Shown here piece after piece: positions 7,177 through 16,848 of a stretch of 50,247 nt of DNA. The notes under the pieces were generated by a model, which saw only the letters and a list, made by a program, of their open reading frames with translations, had not been told where the DNA came from and did no database searches. The DNA lies in the NCBI GenBank assembly GCA_023228645.1, contig JALOAT010000025.1, forward strand, positions 1 to 50,247, read 5' to 3'. A program made the translations under genes and the position numbers. Position 1 is the first letter of the stretch. Every line of letters starts with the position of its first letter. The DNA is from Gammaproteobacteria bacterium. Lineage in GTDB: Bacteria; Pseudomonadota; Gammaproteobacteria; Thiohalomonadales; Thiohalomonadaceae.

Positions 7177-7548
7177 TCAGCCTTTCTGCTGCTGTTCTTC
7201 GGCGATCTGGCGGTGCACCTCCGCCATGTCGATCTCGCCGGCCTTCTGGATCAGGTCGTCCAACTGGTTGCCCGGCAGCGCGCCCGGCTGGGAGTAGAGG
7301 ATCACCTGTTCGCGGAACAGCATCAGCGTGGGGATGGAGCGGATCTGGAAATGGCCCGCCAATTCCTGCTGTTCCTCGGTGTTCACCTTGGCGAACACGA
7401 CGTCCGGATGCTTTTCGGACATGTCCTCGTACACCGGCGCGAACGAGCGGCAGGGGCCGCACCAAGGCGCCCAGAAATCCACCACCACGAAGGGATTCGT
7501 GGTGACGACCTCTTCGAAATTGTCACGGGTGAGCTCTACAGTGGCCAT
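7177..7548 (-). CDS. trxA: Thioredoxin
   Basis: 123 residues with the active-site WCGPC (Cys30, Cys33), the cis-proline segment IPTLMLF and the beginning VVDFWAPWCGPC typical of cytoplasmic thioredoxins. There is no signal peptide. It reduces protein disulfides using thioredoxin reductase. A C-terminal tail of about 15 residues rich in Glu and Gln (AEVHRQIAEEQQQKG) extends past the normal fold end. An AAAGGAG ribosome binding site stands upstream of the ATG. The gene may be one of several thioredoxins in the genome, so the trxA symbol is by family only. Confidence 0.9.
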   Translation of the reverse strand: MATVELTRDNFEEVVTTNPFVVVDFWAPWCGPCRSFAPVYEDMSEKHPDVVFAKVNTEEQQELAGHFQIRSIPTLMLFREQVILYSQPGALPGNQLDDLIQKAGEIDMAEVHRQIAEEQQQKG

Positions 7549-7640
7549 TGCATTCTCCTTTCATGAACGGCCACCGCGGCGACCGTGGGTTTTCAGTAAA
7601 AATCTTAGTGTACTCACACAGACAATAGGGGCATTGGGAT

Positions 7641-8019
<379 letters not shown>

Positions 8020-8027
<8 letters not shown>

Positions 8028-8229
8028 TGTCGGCAAGCAGCTCGCGGTAATACTCAATGGTGAGCAGTGCGTGGTCATGACTTTCACAGGCCGGGCAGTG
8101 CAGCCCCATCACCACACCGAGGGCCTCGGGATCGCTGTAGCTCTCGTCACTCACATGCACGTATTCGAGCATGCCTTCGTAGCCGCAATCGAGGCAGGTA
8201 CCCCAGCCTTTGTAGATTTGCTCGACCAT
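8020..8229 (-). CDS. Small zinc-ribbon protein of unknown function
   Basis: 69 residues from an ATG at 8229 with AAAGGCG seven bases upstream. Two CxxC knuckles, CLDC (about residue 11) and CPAC (about 46), probably bind one zinc ion. Between them is an acidic stretch (HVSDESYSDPEA). There are no membrane segments. I do not recognise a named family. Its stop overlaps the start of hslR, suggesting one transcript and possibly a role linked to ribosome rescue; that link is inferred from position only. Confidence 0.75.
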
Positions 8230-8308
8230 GTACGCCTTTATTCCGGACAGGCCGGTATGATGACACAAGCATTCCGGCCGCCGGGAGTTTTTGCAAGCCG
8301 GGCGGTGT

Positions 8309-8335
8309 TAAAGAATCGCATCAACCCGTCGTTAA
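8309..8335 (+). promoter_or_regulatory. Sigma-28 (FliA) type promoter of the chemoreceptor gene
   Basis: TAAAGAAT, 11 bases, GTCGTTAA. Against the FliA consensus TAAAGTTT-N11-GCCGATAA this matches 12 of 16 positions at the exact spacing. Transcription would start near 8342, about 33 bases before the GTG start at 8375. Confidence 0.75.
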
Positions 8336-8374
8336 AGTAGCCAATCGACAAGCCTTGCTCCGGGAGCAGTTTCC

Positions 8375-10036
8375 GTGAACCTACTGAACAAACTCAGCAT
8401 CAAATTCCGACTCGTCCTGCTCACTGCTGCCTTCGGCCTGCTCCTGGTGATCATCGGCAGCTTCGGCGTCCGGGCCATGAGCGCTGCCGAACACGACATG
8501 GTCTCGCTGTATGAACAGCGGCTCGTGCCTTCAGGCGAGCTGAGCCAGATCCTCGACAACATGCAGACGGCGCGCGCCCAGGTGCTGCTCAGCCTGCAGC
8601 ACGACCCGGCCAGCGCCTTCGCCGCCATGCACGATCACCCGCTCTCCATGCATATCTCCGCAGTGGAGGCGGCTATCGAGAACGCTGAAAAGGCCTGGAA
8701 CCGTTACCAGCGAAGCGTGCCCGCGGAAACGGCCGAATCCAAGAAGGCCATCGTCGAATTCGGCGGTTTGCTGGACAGCTACATCCGCGACGGACTCCGC
8801 CCGGCGATACAACAGCTCGGTGATGGCCGCTACACCGATGCGAACCGGGTGGTGTTGCAGAACATCAACCCCGTCTACAATCCGGCCAGCAAAACGGTGC
8901 AGGAGATGATTGCTCATCACCTCACCGAGGCGCGGGCGACCTACGACCACGCGGTCAGCGAAAACGAGACCCTGCGCACCATCTCGCTGCTGCTCCTGCT
9001 GGGCGGCATCGGCGCCAATGTACTGCTCGCCTATTTCACCATCCGCAGCATCGCGCGCGGCGTGAATGAAATCGACCAGGCCAGCACGCAGTTTGCCGAT
9101 GGCGAGCTGAACGTGCGCGTCGGCTACGACGGTAAGGACGAGCTGGGGCATATCGCCGACGGCTTCAACCGCATGGCCGAGAGCTTCAGTGGGACCATTC
9201 GCCAGCTCGCCAGCGCGACGGCGCAGCTGGCCTCCGCCGCCGAGGAGACCTCGGCCGTCACCCGTGAGACCAGCGACGGCATCAGCCGCCAGCAATCCGA
9301 GACCGACCAGGTCGCCACCGCCATGAACGAAATGAACGCCACGGTGCACGAGGTGGCCCGCAGCGCATCGCAGGCGGCGCACGCGGCGCACGCGGCCGAA
9401 GAAGAGGCCATGAAGGGCAAGCGCGTGGTCGCCCAGACCCTGGAGGTGATCGACAGCCTGGCGCGCGACGTGGAACAGTCCGCCGAAGTGATCCGTGCCC
9501 TGGAGAAGGAGAGCGGCAACATCGGTACCGTGCTGGACGTGATTCGCGGCATCGCCGAGCAGACCAACCTGCTCGCCCTCAATGCGGCCATCGAGGCAGC
9601 GCGTGCCGGCGAACAGGGTCGCGGCTTCGCCGTGGTGGCGGACGAGGTGCGTACCCTGGCCTCGCGCACCCAGCAATCCACGCAGGAAATTCAGGCCATG
9701 ATCGAACGCCTGCAACGCGGCACCAGCGATGCGGTCCGCGCCATGGAAAAGAGCCGCAGCCAAGCCCAGGCCGGCGTGGAGCAGGCCGCCTCCACCGGTA
9801 CATCCCTCGACGCCATCGTCGGCGCGGTGAAGACCATCAACGACATGAACACCCAGATCGCCAGCGCCTCCGAAGAGCAGAGCGCGGTCGCGGAGGAGAT
9901 CAACAAGAACATCGCCAACATCAGCGACGTGGCCCAGCACACCGCCGACGGTGCGTCGCAGACCGCCTCGGCCAGCCAGCAGTTGGCCCAACTGGCCGAG
10001 GAGCTGCAGGGACTGGTGAGTCGCTTCAGGATGTAA
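8375..10036 (+). CDS. Methyl-accepting chemotaxis protein
   Basis: 553 residues from a GTG. Membrane segments lie at about 12-32 and 203-223, flanking a periplasmic domain of about 170 residues that looks like a four-helix-bundle sensor (repeated amphipathic helices, no Cys). A HAMP domain follows (about 224-275), then a long coiled coil with the highly conserved signalling tip EQTNLLALNAAIEAARAGEQ (about 395-414) and GRGFAVVADEVR. The C-terminus lacks a CheR-tethering NWETF pentapeptide. The ligand is unknown. A FliA promoter lies just upstream, so expression should follow the flagellar regulon. Confidence 0.93.
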   Translation: MNLLNKLSIKFRLVLLTAAFGLLLVIIGSFGVRAMSAAEHDMVSLYEQRLVPSGELSQILDNMQTARAQVLLSLQHDPASAFAAMHDHPLSMHISAVEAAIENAEKAWNRYQRSVPAETAESKKAIVEFGGLLDSYIRDGLRPAIQQLGDGRYTDANRVVLQNINPVYNPASKTVQEMIAHHLTEARATYDHAVSENETLRTISLLLLLGGIGANVLLAYFTIRSIARGVNEIDQASTQFADGELNVRVGYDGKDELGHIADGFNRMAESFSGTIRQLASATAQLASAAEETSAVTRETSDGISRQQSETDQVATAMNEMNATVHEVARSASQAAHAAHAAEEEAMKGKRVVAQTLEVIDSLARDVEQSAEVIRALEKESGNIGTVLDVIRGIAEQTNLLALNAAIEAARAGEQGRGFAVVADEVRTLASRTQQSTQEIQAMIERLQRGTSDAVRAMEKSRSQAQAGVEQAASTGTSLDAIVGAVKTINDMNTQIASASEEQSAVAEEINKNIANISDVAQHTADGASQTASASQQLAQLAEELQGLVSRFRM

Positions 10037-10071
10037 GCGGCGATGCCAGAACCTAGGGAAGAGAAAAGGCC

Positions 10072-10140
10072 CAAACGCAGAGGCGCAGAAGACGCAAAGG
10101 AATACAGGTAACGCAGCTCGGAGTGCAGCCCGGATAGCGG
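10072..10140. repeat. Fragments of two repeat families downstream of the chemoreceptor
   Basis: A single arm of the 8-10-nt unit family (AACGCAGAGGCGCAGAAGAC then gcaaagg, 10073-10101) has no facing arm. It is followed by CAGCCCGGATAGCGGATAC (10126-10144), a degraded piece of the AGCCCGGATGAAGCG palindrome found intact at 41451. Both look like remnants. Confidence 0.5.
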
Positions 10141-10143
10141 ATA

Positions 10144-10171
10144 CAAAACGGCGGCCGAGGCCGCCGTTTTG
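10144..10171. terminator. Bidirectional terminator between chemoreceptor and htpG
   Basis: CAAAACGGCGGC, loop CGAG, GCCGCCGTTTTG: a perfect 12-bp stem whose ends supply T-tracts on both strands. It serves the convergent chemoreceptor (plus) and htpG (minus) genes. Confidence 0.9.
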
Positions 10172-10180
10172 TTGCAGACC

Positions 10181-12073
10181 TCAGCGCTGAAGTTCCAGCA
10201 ACAGTTGGTTGAGGCGGGCCACGAAGGCGGCGGGATCGTCCAGCTGTCCACCCTCGGCGAGCAGGGCCTGATCGAACAGGATGCGCGCCCAGTCGTCGAA
10301 GCGCTTGTCGTCGGCCTCGTCATGCAGCCGGGTGACCAGCGGGTGGGTCGGATTGAGTTCCAGGATGGGCTTGCTGTCGCCCACCTTCTGACCCACGGAC
10401 TTGAGGATGCGCCCCAGGTTGGCGCTCATGTCGTGTTCGCCGGCGACCAGGCAGGCGGGCGAGTCGGTGAGTCGATGGGTCACGCGGACCTCCTTCACCT
10501 GCCCATCCAGCACCTTCTGCACGCGCTCGACCAGCGGTTTGAGGTCCTCGGCGGCCTTTTCCTGCGCCTGCTTCTCCGCCGTATCTTCGAGCTTGCCGAG
10601 ATCCAGCGCGCCCTTGGTCACCGACTGCAGTTCCTTGCCTTCGAATTCCGTGAGGCTGGACACCAGCCACTCGTCCACGCGATCGGACAGCAGCAAAACC
10701 TCGATGCCCTTCTTGCGGAAGATCTCCAGGTGCGGGCTGTGCTTGGCCGCGGCGAAGGAGTCGGCGGTCACGAAATAGATCTTCTCCTGGCCCTCTTTCA
10801 TGTTGGCCAGGTAGTCGGCCAGGGAGACGGTCTGCTCCGGGTTGTCGTTGCGTGTGCTGGCGAAGCGCAGCAGGCGCGCGATCTGCTCGCGGTTGGCGAA
10901 GTCCTCGCCCGGACCTTCCTTCATCACCTTGCCGAACTCGCTCCAGAAATCCTGGTACTTCTCCGGCTCGTTCTTGGCGAGGTCTTCGAGCAGGCCCAGC
11001 ACCTTCTTCACGGAGCCGTTGCGGATGGTGTCGATGACCTTGTTGTGCTGCAGGATTTCGCGCGACACGTTGAGCGGCAGGTCGTTGGAGTCGACCACGC
11101 CGCGCACGAAGCGCAGATAGGCAGGCATGAGCTGCTCGGCGTCGTCCATGATGAATACGCGGCGCACGTAGAGCTTCACGCCGCGACGGCGCTCACGGTC
11201 CCACAGGTCGAAGGGTGCACGTTTGGGGATGAAAAGCAGTGACGTATATTCGGTCTTGCCCTCCACGCGACTGTGGGTCCAGGCCAACGGGGCCTCGAAG
11301 TCGTGGCCTACGTGCTTGTAGAACTCCGTATACTCCTCGTCACTGATCTCGCCCTTGCTGCGCGCCCACAGGGCCGACGCCTTGTTGACCGTTTCCCACT
11401 CGGCCTCGTTGCCCTCGGCCGGGTGCTCCTCAAGCATACGGATGGGCACCTGGATGTGGTCGGAGTACTTGCGAATGATGGAGCGCAGGCGCCAGCCGTC
11501 CAGGAACTCGTCCTCGTCGGCCTTCAGGTGCAGGACAACCTCGGTGCCGCGGGCGGCGCGCTCGACGTTCTCGATGCTGTAGTCGCCCGAGCCGTCCGAT
11601 TCCCAGCGCACGCCGTGCTCGGCACCGAGCCCGGCCCGGCGGCTGAGCACCGTAACCTTGTCGGCAATGATGAAGGCGGAATAGAAACCCACACCGAACT
11701 GGCCGATGAGGTGGGCGTCGCGCGCCTGGTCGCCGGACAGCGCAGCCAGGAACTGCCGGGTGCCGGAACGGGCGATGGTGCCCAGGTTGTCAACCATCTC
11801 CTGGCGGCTCATGCCCACGCCGTTGTCGATAATGGTGATGGTGCGAGCGGCCTTGTCGAAACTCACCTGGATGGCCAGGTCGTTGTCCGACTCCCAAAGT
11901 GCGGCATCCGCCAGGGCCTCGAAGCGCAGCTTGTCGCAGGCATCGGAGGCGTTCGAGACCAGCTCGCGCAGGAAGATTTCCTTGTTCGAATACAGCGAGT
12001 GGATCATCAGGTGCAGCAGCTGCTTCACCTCGGTCTCGAATCCACGGGTTTCTTTCTGGGCTTCCACGCTCAT
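10181..12073 (-). CDS. htpG: Chaperone HtpG (Hsp90)
   Basis: 630 residues, close to the E. coli length (624). The GHKL ATP-binding domain is intact: NKEIFLRELVSNASDACDKL, then DNGVGM, then GQFGVGFYSAF. The middle domain has RRVFIMDD and LPLNVSREILQ. The ATG at 12073 is preferred because ETRGFETEVKQLLHLMIHSL aligns directly with other HtpG starts; a GTG four codons earlier is possible. It folds client proteins in the cytosol. I could not find a convincing heat-shock sigma factor promoter upstream. Confidence 0.97.
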   Translation of the reverse strand: MSVEAQKETRGFETEVKQLLHLMIHSLYSNKEIFLRELVSNASDACDKLRFEALADAALWESDNDLAIQVSFDKAARTITIIDNGVGMSRQEMVDNLGTIARSGTRQFLAALSGDQARDAHLIGQFGVGFYSAFIIADKVTVLSRRAGLGAEHGVRWESDGSGDYSIENVERAARGTEVVLHLKADEDEFLDGWRLRSIIRKYSDHIQVPIRMLEEHPAEGNEAEWETVNKASALWARSKGEISDEEYTEFYKHVGHDFEAPLAWTHSRVEGKTEYTSLLFIPKRAPFDLWDRERRRGVKLYVRRVFIMDDAEQLMPAYLRFVRGVVDSNDLPLNVSREILQHNKVIDTIRNGSVKKVLGLLEDLAKNEPEKYQDFWSEFGKVMKEGPGEDFANREQIARLLRFASTRNDNPEQTVSLADYLANMKEGQEKIYFVTADSFAAAKHSPHLEIFRKKGIEVLLLSDRVDEWLVSSLTEFEGKELQSVTKGALDLGKLEDTAEKQAQEKAAEDLKPLVERVQKVLDGQVKEVRVTHRLTDSPACLVAGEHDMSANLGRILKSVGQKVGDSKPILELNPTHPLVTRLHDEADDKRFDDWARILFDQALLAEGGQLDDPAAFVARLNQLLLELQR

Positions 12074-12323
12074 GCTCTTGCTCACTCCTCACAGAAAAAT
12101 TGAAACGTCACGATCAGCACGCTGTACACGGTCTGGAAAACGGGAACTTTCCCGATATCACCCCAGGGCCCGATGGCATGTACTGCACATCCTGTACGGG
12201 GTTATTTCTTCGAGACGGAGCACATAGGGTCGCCGCGGGGCAGATTCAAGGGGCCGGTCGGCTCGCAAACCCCGGGACCCTATGCTTGAATTGGGCACGA
12301 TAAAAACAACCATCCGGGAAACC

Positions 12324-13955
12324 ATGGACATCCTAACCATCCCCACGCACCCCTTCGAAGGACAAAAGCCCGGGACCTCCGGCCTGCGCAAGAAAGTAGA
12401 AATTTTCAAACAGCCTCATTACCTGGAGAACTTCGTCCAGTCCGTGTTCGACACCCTGCCCGGCCACGAGGGCCAGACCCTGGTGCTCGGCGGCGACGGC
12501 CGCTTCTATAACCGCGAGGCCATCCATATCATTTTGCGCATGGCGGCGGCCAACGGCTTCGGCCGCGTGCTGGTGGGCCGCGGCGGTCTGCTCTCCACCC
12601 CGGCCGCCTCCGCCATCATCCGCAAATACCAGGCCTTCGGCGGCCTGGTGCTCTCGGCCAGTCACAATCCGGGCGGACCGGACGGGGATTTCGGCATCAA
12701 GTACAACATCGGTAACGGCGGCCCGGCCCCGGAGCGGATCACCGAGGCCATCCACGCCCGCAGCCGGGAGATTACCGAATACAAGACCCTCAAGTTCGAG
12801 GAGATCCCCCTCGATGTCTGCGGCACCTACAACCTCATGGGCACCACTGTGGAGGTCATCGATTCGGTGACCGACTACGCGGAACTGATGGAATCGCTGT
12901 TCGACTTCGAGGCCATCCGCACCCTCCTCAAGAGCGGTTTTCGCATGCGCTTCGACGCCATGCACGCTATCACCGGCCCCTACGCCACCGAGATCATCGA
13001 ACGCCGCCTGGGCGCGCCGACCGGCACGGTCATGAACGGCACGCCCAAGCCCGACTTCGGCGGCGGCCACCCGGACCCCAACCTCACCTATGCGCGTGAT
13101 CTCGTCAAGGTCATGTACGGCGACGACGCCCCGGACTTCGGCGCCGCCTCCGACGGCGACGGCGATCGCAACATGATCCTCGGCCGGCGCTTCTTCGTCA
13201 CACCTTCGGACAGCTTGGCGGTGATCGCCGCCAACGCCGAACACGTGCCCGGCTACCGCGGCCGCGTCACCGGCGTGGCGCGCTCAATGCCCACCAGCGC
13301 CGCCGCCGATCGCGTGGCCGCGGCCCTCGGCTTCGAAAGTTTCGAGACGCCGACCGGATGGAAATTCTTCGGCAACCTGCTGGATGCCGGTCGCATCACC
13401 TTTTGCGGCGAGGAGAGTTTCGGTTCCGGCTCCGACCACGTGCGCGAGAAGGACGGCCTGTGGGCCGTACTGTACTGGCTCAACATCCTCGCCGCGCGCG
13501 GCGAGTCCGTGGAGGACATCTTGCGCCACCACTGGCAGCGCTTCGGCCGCGACTACTACACCCGCCACGACTACGAGGAAGTGGACGCCACGGTGGCCAA
13601 GGCGCTCTATAGCGACCTCAAGGCGCGCCTCCCCGCGCTGCTCGGCCAGCGCTTCGGCGTGCGCACCGTCACACTGGCGGACGACTTCGCCTACACCGAT
13701 CCCATCGACGGCAGCGTGAGCGACGGCCAGGGGCTGCGCATCCTGTTCGATGACGGCGCACGCGCGGTGCTGCGTCTGTCTGGCACAGGCACCGTCGGCG
13801 CCACGCTGCGTGTGTACGTGGAACGCTATGAGGCCGATCCGGCCCGGCACGACATGAACCCGCAGGTCGCGCTCGCCGAACTTATCGATGTCGTCGACGC
13901 CTTGAGTCAATTGAAACAACGGACTGGCCGCACGCAGCCGTCCGTGATCACCTGA
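12324..13955 (+). CDS. pgm: Phosphoglucomutase
   Basis: 543 residues. The sequence from PTHPFEGQKPGTSGLRKK is that of the eukaryote-like phosphoglucomutase type. The phosphoserine loop is SASHNPGG (Ser about 113), the metal loop is DGDGDR, the sugar loop is CGEESFGSGSDH and the phosphate-binding end is LRLSGTGTVGATLR. It interconverts glucose 1-phosphate and glucose 6-phosphate for glycogen and cell-surface sugar synthesis. The ATG at 12324 is chosen because the family motif starts there and GGGAAACC lies just upstream; an ATG 42 bases earlier is less likely. It is monocistronic, followed by ppsA after 226 bases. Confidence 0.95.
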   Translation: MDILTIPTHPFEGQKPGTSGLRKKVEIFKQPHYLENFVQSVFDTLPGHEGQTLVLGGDGRFYNREAIHIILRMAAANGFGRVLVGRGGLLSTPAASAIIRKYQAFGGLVLSASHNPGGPDGDFGIKYNIGNGGPAPERITEAIHARSREITEYKTLKFEEIPLDVCGTYNLMGTTVEVIDSVTDYAELMESLFDFEAIRTLLKSGFRMRFDAMHAITGPYATEIIERRLGAPTGTVMNGTPKPDFGGGHPDPNLTYARDLVKVMYGDDAPDFGAASDGDGDRNMILGRRFFVTPSDSLAVIAANAEHVPGYRGRVTGVARSMPTSAAADRVAAALGFESFETPTGWKFFGNLLDAGRITFCGEESFGSGSDHVREKDGLWAVLYWLNILAARGESVEDILRHHWQRFGRDYYTRHDYEEVDATVAKALYSDLKARLPALLGQRFGVRTVTLADDFAYTDPIDGSVSDGQGLRILFDDGARAVLRLSGTGTVGATLRVYVERYEADPARHDMNPQVALAELIDVVDALSQLKQRTGRTQPSVIT

Positions 13956-14118
13956 TAGCAGAGAACACCAAGGATGATGTGAAAAATTTCCGATGTGCTT
14001 TCAGCCTTTCCTTGGCGATCGCGGCGCCTTGGCGAGATTCGGTTCTGAAGTGTCATCGCGAGGAGTAGTTGTTTAGCAGTGTTGAACGGCGCAGTGCCTC
14101 GTATTGCGCCGCATGCCT

Positions 14119-14142
14119 GGAGGCCTCACGGCCTCCATTTTT
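14119..14142 (+). terminator. Rho-independent terminator between pgm and ppsA
   Basis: GGAGGCC-TCAC-GGCCTCC followed by ATTTTT. It lies 160 bases after pgm and only 40 before the ppsA start, so besides ending pgm transcripts it could act as an attenuator if the ppsA promoter is upstream of it. Confidence 0.85.
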
Positions 14143-14181
14143 GACCGGGCCTTGACCGGGGTGTAAGGGAGAAATGCAACA

Positions 14182-16557
14182 ATGAAGTACATCAAACGCT
14201 TTGCCGAACTCGGTATCCAGGATGTGCCCCTGGTAGGTGGCAAGAACGCCTCGCTGGGCGAGATGTATCGGGAACTGAGCGCCAAGGGCGTCACCGTGCC
14301 GAACGGCTTTGCCACCACCGCCGAGGCCTACCGCCATTACATCGATCACAATGGTTTGCACGACCGCATTGCGCATGTGGTCGAGAACCTGGATACCCGC
14401 GACGTGATGGCGCTCGCCAAGGCCGGCGCGCAGATCCGCGAATGGGTTGCCAACGGCGAAATGCCCAAGGATCTGGCCGATGAGATCCGCGAGGCCTACG
14501 CGGGCATGGAGAAAGAATATGGCAAGCTCACCGACGTGGCGGTGCGCTCCTCCGCCACCGCCGAGGACCTGCCCAACGCCTCCTTCGCTGGTCAGCAGGA
14601 GACCTACCTGAACATCCGCGGCGCCGACAACCTCATCGAGACCTGTCGTCACGTGTTCGCCTCGCTGTTCACCGACCGCGCCATTTCCTACCGCGTGCAT
14701 CAAGGCTTCGCACACATGGACGTGGCCCTGTCCATCGGCGTGCAGAAGATGGTGCGCTCCGACATCGGCGCCTCGGGCGTCATGTTCTCCATCGATACCG
14801 AATCGGGCTTTCCCGATGTGGTTTTCATCACCGCCGCCTACGGTCTTGGTGAGAACGTGGTACAGGGCACGGTGAACCCTGATGAGTTCTACGTGTTCAA
14901 GCCCACGCTGGCCGAGGGCAAGCGCCCGATCCTCAAGCGCCACCTGGGCAGCAAGGCGGTGAAGATGATCTACACCGAGGCCCATAATGCCGGTGCCTCC
15001 ACGCGCAACATCAGCGTGGACAAGGAAGATCGCAATCGTTTTTCCATCAGTGACGACGAAGTGCTGGCGCTGGCCCGCATGGCGGTGACCATCGAGAAAC
15101 ACTACGGCCGTCCCATGGACATCGAGTGGGCGCGTGACGGCATCACCGGCGACCTGTTCATCGTGCAGGCCCGCCCCGAGACCGTGCAGGCCCGTGCCGA
15201 CAAACGCGTGCAGGAGACCTACAAGCTCAAGTCGCGCGGCGAAGTGCTCGCGGTGGGCAAGAGCGTGGGCCAGAAGATCGCCACCGGCCGTGCGCGCGTC
15301 ATCAAGACCGCCGCCAAGATGAACGACCTCAAGCCCGGCGAGGTGCTCATCACCGACATTACTGATCCGGACTGGGAACCGGTGATGAAGGTCGCCTCGG
15401 CCATTGTCACCAACCGCGGCGGGCGCACCTGCCACGCGGCCATCATCGCCCGCGAGTTGGGCATCCCGGCCGTGGTCGGCTGCGGCGACGCCACCAGCAC
15501 CATCCCGAATGGCGAGGAAGTCACTGTCTCCTGCGCAGAAGGCGACACGGGTTACGTCTACCAGGGCATCCAGGAATTCAGCATCGAGCGCACTGATCTC
15601 TCGGACATGGAGCACCCCAAGACCAAGATCATGGTCAACGTAGGTAATCCGGATACGGCGTTCGACGTCTCGCGTCTGCCCAGCGACGGTGTGGGCCTTG
15701 CGCGCCTGGAGTTCATCATCATGAACGCCATCAAGGTGCACCCACGTGCGCTGCTCAACTACCACGAGTTGGACAAGGAGACGCAGGCGAAGATCGACGA
15801 GATCACCGCCGGCTATCCGGACCGCCGCAGCTACTACGTGGATCGCCTGGCGGAGGGTGTGGCCACCATCGCCGCGGCGTTCTACCCGCGCAAGGTGATT
15901 GTGCGCATGAGCGACTTCAAGTCCAACGAGTACGCACAGCTCCTCGGCGGCAGCCAGTTCGAGCCGAAGGAAGAGAATCCGATGATCGGCTTCCGCGGTG
16001 CGTTCCGGTATCCGTCCAAGGAATTCGCCGACTGCTACGCGCTGGAGTGCGCGGCCATGAAGCAAGTGCGCGACGATATGGGCCTGACCAACGTGGTGCT
16101 CATGATCCCCTTCGTGCGCAGCGTGGACGAGGGGCTCAATGTGCTCGCTCTGATGGCGAAGCACGGCCTCAAGCGCGGCGAGAACGACCTGCAGATCTAC
16201 GTGATGTGCGAGATCCCGGCCAATGCCCTGCTCGCCGACAAGTTCCTCGACCACTTCGACGGCTTCTCCATCGGCTCCAACGACCTCACCCAGCTCACCC
16301 TGGGCGTGGACCGCGACTCGGGCCTGGTCACCGGCGTGGACGAGCGCAATGAGGCCGTGCTCATGCTCATGGACATGGCCATTACAGCCTGCCGCCGCCG
16401 CGGCAAGTACATCGGGATTTGCGGCCAGGCACCTTCCGATTTCCCGGAAATCACCTCATGGCTGGTGGAGCGCGGTATCGAGTCGATCTCCCTGAACCCG
16501 GACTCGGTGTTGCGCATGAGCAAGGTGGTGCTCGACATGGAAAAAGCGGGTAAGTAG
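14182..16557 (+). CDS. ppsA: Phosphoenolpyruvate synthase
   Basis: 791 residues, as in E. coli (792). It makes PEP from pyruvate and ATP, releasing AMP and phosphate, for gluconeogenesis. The N-terminal ATP-grasp-like domain has GGKNASLGEM and RSSATAEDLPNASFAGQQET. The swivelling phosphohistidine domain has TNRGGRTCHAAIIARELGIP with the catalytic His at 418. The C-terminal TIM-barrel PEP/pyruvate domain has GSNDLTQLTLGVDRD and the proton-donor Cys in GICGQAPSD. GGGAGA precedes the ATG. No gene for the regulatory kinase/phosphorylase PpsR is adjacent. Confidence 0.97.
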   Translation: MKYIKRFAELGIQDVPLVGGKNASLGEMYRELSAKGVTVPNGFATTAEAYRHYIDHNGLHDRIAHVVENLDTRDVMALAKAGAQIREWVANGEMPKDLADEIREAYAGMEKEYGKLTDVAVRSSATAEDLPNASFAGQQETYLNIRGADNLIETCRHVFASLFTDRAISYRVHQGFAHMDVALSIGVQKMVRSDIGASGVMFSIDTESGFPDVVFITAAYGLGENVVQGTVNPDEFYVFKPTLAEGKRPILKRHLGSKAVKMIYTEAHNAGASTRNISVDKEDRNRFSISDDEVLALARMAVTIEKHYGRPMDIEWARDGITGDLFIVQARPETVQARADKRVQETYKLKSRGEVLAVGKSVGQKIATGRARVIKTAAKMNDLKPGEVLITDITDPDWEPVMKVASAIVTNRGGRTCHAAIIARELGIPAVVGCGDATSTIPNGEEVTVSCAEGDTGYVYQGIQEFSIERTDLSDMEHPKTKIMVNVGNPDTAFDVSRLPSDGVGLARLEFIIMNAIKVHPRALLNYHELDKETQAKIDEITAGYPDRRSYYVDRLAEGVATIAAAFYPRKVIVRMSDFKSNEYAQLLGGSQFEPKEENPMIGFRGAFRYPSKEFADCYALECAAMKQVRDDMGLTNVVLMIPFVRSVDEGLNVLALMAKHGLKRGENDLQIYVMCEIPANALLADKFLDHFDGFSIGSNDLTQLTLGVDRDSGLVTGVDERNEAVLMLMDMAITACRRRGKYIGICGQAPSDFPEITSWLVERGIESISLNPDSVLRMSKVVLDMEKAGK

Positions 16558-16572
16558 GTGGGATAGAAGAGT

Positions 16573-16767
16573 GAACCACGGAGAAGGGGCATGGGTGGGG
16601 ACATTCCCCTTCTCCGTAGGTCACGTTGGCACGTAGCGCCTAGCGGCATGAAGCTGTCACGTAGCTGCGCAACGTGACCTACGGACTCCCACAGGAATGG
16701 CTTTCCCCGTGTACCCCGTGTTGATTTTCTTCTTGCCGTGGCCGTCCGTGGCCTCCGTGGTTGATTT
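16573..16767. repeat. CACGGAG/CACGGGG-unit hairpin repeat interrupted by another repeat
   Basis: A left arm GAACCACGGAGAAGGGG (16573-16589) and a right region 16698-16767 (tttccccgtgtaccccgtgt ... gtggcctccgtggtt) are inverted relatives made of about 9-base units. A short hairpin CGGAGAAGGGG/CCCCTTCTCCG also forms (16579-16589 with 16605-16615). The GTAGGTCACGTT element (16616-16682) sits between the arms. Confidence 0.65.
16616..16682. repeat. GTAGGTCACGTT composite repeat, copy 2
   Basis: GTAGGTCACGTTGGCACGTA, then gcgcctag and, facing it, GTCACGTAGCTGCGCAACGT followed by gacctac. The left arm is degraded in its inner part (GCGCCTAGCGG instead of GCGCCTACGTGAC). It is placed between ppsA and the LexA-like gene and nested inside the arms of a second repeat type. 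Confidence 0.8.
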
Positions 16768-16775
16768 GTTCTTCG

Positions 16776-16808
16776 AAAAAAAAGCCGCTTCGTTGCCGAA
16801 GCGGCTTT
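16776..16808 (-). terminator. Terminator of the LexA-like gene
   Basis: AAAGCCGCTTCG-TTGC-CGAAGCGGCTTT, a perfect 12-bp stem. On the minus strand it is followed by an unbroken run of eight T. It lies 40 bases after the stop of the 16849-17310 gene. Confidence 0.9.
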
Positions 16809-16848
16809 ACCGCGTTAAGGGCGCGGCCCTCCCCCCTTGTTCGCTGCG

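Noticed and set aside
12074..12200. Heat-shock sigma-32 promoter for htpG
   Set aside because: No CTTGAAA/CCCCAT pair with suitable spacing on the htpG strand; a TTGAAA at 12107 is on the wrong strand.
13956..14181. Cra/FruR operator upstream of ppsA
   Set aside because: GTTGAACGG and GATTCGGTTC are only partial matches and not palindromic.
14053..16254. A 733-codon open frame on the minus strand
   Set aside because: It is antisense to ppsA, whose family motifs are complete; the His/Gly/Val-rich composition is the usual mirror of a GC-rich gene.
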